Shown here: positions 59,591 through 64,000 of the stretch, one piece after another
Layout: each line of letters begins with the position of its first letter
How positions within the stretch are numbered: position 1 is the stretch's first letter
From: Holothuria scabra
Lineage: Eukaryota > Echinodermata > Holothuroidea > Aspidochirotida > Holothuriidae
Assembly (NCBI GenBank): GCA_037179385.1
Contig: CM074187.1
Location: 44,178,879-44,242,878 of the forward strand
Reading direction: 5' to 3'
DNA length: 64,000 nucleotides
The notes under the pieces: model-generated
What the model was told of the DNA's origin: nothing
Database searches by the model: none
The model's input: only the letters and a program-made list of their open reading frames with translations
Made by a program: the position numbers and the translations under genes

Positions 59591-62500
59591 GTTTATTATT
59601 TTGTTTTAAATTTTTAAAGTATAAGCCATGAATTCATATTGTAGTACCTTTATTGAATGTACATTACACAAGCAAAACTGTCCTTGCCCCTGCAGCACTC
59701 GAAATGTAAGCTGAAAAGAAAATGCGAAAAAAGGACCTAGATTCTTTAACGTTAGAGTCTTTAAAACGCAGAACCTGAAAAACAAAATGCCAAATTTGCT
59801 TTCTTCCGGATTACCAAGAAATAAATCAACCAGATTTAGAAAAACTAAAAAATATCGAATAATAATCCTTCGGTATGATTGCCAGCTTAAGAAGATGAAT
59901 TATCTTGTTAAGCTTAAAGAGGCACGAGTGAGTTCGTTGCGTAAAAATTCATCAATTTTTTCCAAACCTGTAAAGTGTCCTTCACACACTAATGATAAGT
60001 GGTCGAACTTAGACAGTTTCTATAGGCTACAGGCAAATAATTGTATCATTAGTGTGTAACTAACAATTTAATCCGGTTTAAAAAAAAGGGGGCTAAGCAC
60101 TTCCTCAAATTACATGTATTACATGCTTTAGAAGCCAGGGTAGAAAAAAAACAAAAGTTTTAACTTTTTGTGTAACTATTGTCTAACTCTTGGGAATCAC
60201 TAAGGCTATCGAGGACTCAACGAGTACCCCATAACAGAGTTGATTAACACCTTACAGATTAGTTTTCCCTTTTGGACTATAGTTTCCAGATGTGAACGAG
60301 GCAGGCATGTACTAATCTCCCAATTCTGTTTCAGGGAACTCCATTGAAAATGAAAATGAGTGTATCTTTGCAGTCTTTATTCCGTGCGCAAAGACCGCAA
60401 GGGGTGGTACCTAATTCTGCATTTCTGCTCCGACAGCTGAACGTAACAAAATGGACAATTTTCTGAATCGGACAACTTCGGAAGTCGGTTAACTTCCTAA
60501 AACACTCAATTCAATTTTCATGTTAAAATTTACCAATTCGAACCTCATCATCGTCAACACTGTTAACAGTTATGTTGGACAACGAAAACTAAGCCCTCAG
60601 AAAATGTTCACGTGGTTTAACTAGGATTTGATCCGAGGACATACAGTGGACAAGGCAGCACAGCACCTAGTCAACTGATAAGAATAAGCATTGCCTTGTG
60701 GTAGTACCGTCCCAAACCGTTGTTTAGGCAGGTCTAATAACACCTCCCTGGTTGAGTTACCCATACCACTTCGGCATGCCTCTTTAATCTTCCTCCATGG
60801 GAATCTAAATTCCATCATTCTGATGTTTACTTCTTCCAGGGCGTCGACTCATGAAGGAATATTGTTTGTGCACGAATAATTTTATCCTTCCTTCAAGGAA
60901 ATGACTAGTATGAAATACACTTATTTTACGTTGTCATGGCAACGTTGCCAATAAAGTCAACTTTTTTGAAGTCTTGTCGTTTGGCAAAACCCTTGAAAAT
61001 ATTTTAGTGGCAGTTTGTCTTCTCAGTCGTTTTGACGTCGAATGTTTTTGTTTTCTGAATAAATGAAGAAGGACAAGCACGCAGTGGCGGCGACAGAATG
61101 TTAAAACTTGGGGGCCAAACTAGATGAAAAGGATAATTTTTGGGCAAAACATTTTAGGTGCAGCGCAAAACAGAACCCAAAGCGTCCGTTCCCGGCCGGT
61201 GGGGTCCAGAGGGCGAAACCCCGGAAGCTCTGAGGTTTAAGCATATCTCTGGGTGGAAAATGAAGTCTCTTTCTTGGGAGGTATATTATGTAATTTTGTC
61301 GGTTAACCCAACTCCTGACTGACCTTACAGATGGGGGGGGGGGGGCAAGTACAAAATCCGCGGGACAAATGTTCCCTCTTTCCCCACGGTAGCGCAGCCA
61401 CTGCGAGCTTGACTCCTGGCCCAGCTCCTGTAGGTTGTGTTCCCAATTTCTACTACTCTGAAGCGTACCCAGTGTGTGGGTTTGGCCAAAGATTGCCAGT
61501 GAAGAGGACAACCGTCCTCCTATTTAAATGCTAAGATGCAACTTACAAAGCCTGGAAAGTGTGATTTCTCGCAATATGAGGAGGCACTGTCGGCCACTAT
61601 TATCTTATACGCTTCAAGTTTATCATTTTTAAGCTATGTTTAGATCGTCTGTCTACAACTTTTGCACTTCCTTGAAAAATTCTTTCCTACGATCATGTGA
61701 CTACTTCAACATAATGATAAATGAATATTACGTCATCCATTAGAGGTCGATTAGATTATTTTGCAAGGGAAAGAAATTGCATAATTATCCTTGTAGGGTA
61801 ATGACATGATTGGATAGCAAAACCAAAAGTTTTAGTAAATTTCGAATTACAGGTCAACTTTGAATTTTGCTTGTACTTGTAACAAATTTTCCTCAAAATC
61901 CCTCGGTTATACTTCCACATATTTGCTTACTTTTTGTAACTCAACAATGTCCTTTATAGGTTATTCAATAACTGCGAGGCGTTATATTGATTTATTGAAT
62001 TTCTTTATACAAGGACACTATGGTAAATGTAAGACAAACAGTATGTAATGTATATGCAAAATACTTTCTTGCACAAGACGAGATTCACTTACGAAAGCTA
62101 ATGGAAACATAAAGCCTTATTACCCTCATTTTTGTGATTTTTGCCTCCCACTAAAAGTTTATTACACAAAAATGTCGATTCCTTAAATCTACCATTGATC
62201 TGGCGGCAATTTTATAAAATACATTACTTTCATATTGACTTATATAACACGGTGAAAACAGTGACAAGCACAATAGACGGTTCTATATTAGACTTTTACT
62301 GAGATGAAGATTCGGCATTTTATCCCATCCCCTGTATAAGAAAATTAAGTTTTCATTTCAAAATTTATTGTTACTATGGATACTTGTAAAGGCAAGGGTT
62401 TGCAGAAGTAATCAATTAAATATATATCTGACCTGAGTTTCGAAAGACTGGAACAGTTAGCTGACGTCGGCTAATGTTGCAACGGACTGACCACACTACA

Positions 62501-63494
62501 TGGACCTAACATATGTTTCATGTAGGGAGTGGGAGGGTGTAGTTGGCGTTATAATGGGAGTAATTGAGGGCGCTTTTCATGACTTTATCTGTGAGTAAGT
62601 TAATTCCTCACGTAAGGTACACGTAAAATTATGTACAAGTAACTGGTAAGGCCTTGTTAAACAAAATCACTGCTTTCTTCAAAAGAAAGTGAGATTTAAG
62701 AATAAATAATATACAACCAACTTTAAAGAGATAAGATTTCTTAAAAGTGGGACCACAATATTTGAGTAAATATCTCTATGCTCTATGTGAAAATTGTCTT
62801 CCGATGATACAAACAGTTGGTGATTGAAGTAACATCTTTCATTGGAAATGCAAAATCCGATTGTATTATTTTTATATATGAAGCAATATATGGTATAAAA
62901 CGTGTAACTTTCTAAATACACTCGACTTAAAAAAATAAAGGATGGGATTCAACTATACCTTTAAACGATGACATTAAAATCGAAAACAAAACAAATCGAG
63001 AGCGTTACTAATAGGTTCCAGACAAAAACGTCCAAAGTTTGAGTTCGGGACGAAAATAGTTGTCCAGCAGGGCAGCAGGATTGCCCCTTCTTATCAAATC
63101 TCTGCCTCCCCAATAATAAGCAAAATGGCTTCGAGTCATATATCCTTGGTCAGGGGACGGAGCCTGAGAGACGAATCAAATGAAAACAAAAACGACGATA
63201 AAATATCATCAACATTTTGTTAAGATATTTCGCTAGAAAATGGTCAGAACATAGGATTTAAAATAGAAAAGAATTGGATGTATTTCACCAGGCCCATTTT
63301 GGTAAACCTGAAAATGTGGTTACGAAAATCGTAACCACTTACTGTCCATGATTGTTTCTGTGCCAACGTACTTTGGTCCTTTCACGTTTGTTGACCGATG
63401 TGATATACCTGAATATAACCAATGCAGTACTGTGTTTGTTGCTTGTTGTAGATGTCAACCCACTTTTGACTCGCAATCTCGTGATACACATGAA

Positions 63495-63817
63495 CAGTGT
63501 TGTAATGACTCGAGTCAAAGATGTGACTCGAGTCTGACTCGAGTCACAATTTCAGTGACTCGAGTCTGACTCGAGTACCAAACTCACGGGACTCGACTCG
63601 ACTCGAGTCACCACTTGCCAAAGACTCGACATGACTCGAGACTCGACACTTTGTGACTCGAGGCGACTCGAAGCTTTCCAAAGACTCGAAGTGATTCGAC
63701 TCGAGCTGAGGGAAGACTCGACATGACTCGACTCGACTAGAATTGCTAAAGACTCGACGTGACTCGAGACTCGACACCTTGTGACTCGAGGTGACTCGTG
63801 ACTCGATTACAACACTG
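63495..63817. mobile_element. hAT-like MITE filled with GACTCGA repeats
   Basis: Ends CAGTGTTGTAAT and ATTACAACACTG are perfect inverted repeats, and both flanks are the same octamer CACATGAA (63487-63494 and 63818-63825), the 8-bp target duplication expected of hAT transposons. The roughly 300-bp interior consists nearly wholly of GACTCGA/GACTCGAGTC words in both orientations. A 92-codon minus frame through it is a repeat artefact. Confidence 0.88.
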
Positions 63818-64000
63818 CACATGAATGATACAGGACTGCACTATTTCTCATAATGCTTATCAGGCTAATTGAAGAATCACCACCTATAAGCAATGATCTA
63901 CATACCTGGATGCAAGGCGAGCACGTAACTGCGTATTGACAAATTGAAGCAACCGGAGGTCTTACGGTGGCCATTTCGCAGGTGGCGCATTCGGCAGCGG

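Larger units (their letters stand above)
47756..64000. other. Region after exon g; presumed long intron, no exon seen
   Basis: If the gene is complete, this is the start of a long intron (the donor at 47756 is strong). No translation resembling the missing DUR3 C-terminus was found. Listed repeats lie at 48673, 49855, 51300, 52487, 56238, 58362, 59292 and 63495. A 48270-48560 stretch with 'cctaaaacgtgttttaca' and 'cctaaacactattttttaca' may be a further fold-back. Stretches 52830-56230, 56470-58360 and 59600-63480 contain scattered frames of 60-136 codons with no recognisable domain and no repeat family I could define. A tRNA-like minus-strand relic may lie at 60610-60690 ('ggatcaaatcctagttaaac'). 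Confidence 0.6.

Noticed and set aside
59787..60059. 90-codon basic + frame
   Set aside because: No recognisable family, codon bias or splice context; likely chance in AT-rich DNA.

Overview
This is animal nuclear DNA: AT-rich, poor in open reading frames, with a split gene whose exons carry clean GT-AG borders, and packed with short inverted-repeat transposons, tRNA-derived SINEs, a dead LINE and microsatellites. The gene is a DUR3-type urea transporter. To my knowledge plants, fungi, algae and many marine invertebrates have these and vertebrates do not, so a marine invertebrate is likely. An echinoderm would fit the repeat style, but the species is a guess.

One gene runs on the + strand from about 13.2 kb to 47.8 kb. 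Seven exons (13178-13300, 20878-21088, 34193-34402, 36178-36300, 42553-42759, 45098-45386, 47593-47755) join with matching phases (0, 1, 1, 1, 1, 2, 0) into 1326 nt, or 442 uninterrupted codons, that follow the middle of DUR3 without a gap. The first roughly 50 residues and the last third or so of the protein were not found. They are probably outside the window, although a short exon may have been missed. No other convincing protein-coding gene was found on either strand.

The rest is repeats. A TTAA-flanked MITE family of about 300 bp has about ten copies, one ending 15-17 bp before the first exon. A second MITE family based on CACTC/GAGTG has four copies, one about 60 bp before the third exon. 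Two hAT-like MITEs share CACGGACTT ends, and a third hAT-like element (63495-63817) is filled with GACTCGA repeats and has a perfect 8-bp target duplication. Two fold-back elements have arms made of tandem repeats (13654-13908, 34472-34856). A 5'-truncated CR1/L2-type LINE (39030-40924) ends in a TATG microsatellite and carries a nested MITE. A 619-bp element (41283-41901) has perfect 144-bp inverted arms, each containing a hammerhead-ribozyme-like fold.

The most interesting signals are the paired hammerhead-like motifs, the GACTCGA-filled hAT element, two distant copies of a 35-bp palindrome containing the let-7 seed match, the tandem-armed fold-backs, and the cysteine-rich loop in the DUR3 protein. 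All repeat families were recognised by eye; copy borders are accurate to a few bases where stated from TIRs or TSDs and to tens of bases elsewhere.
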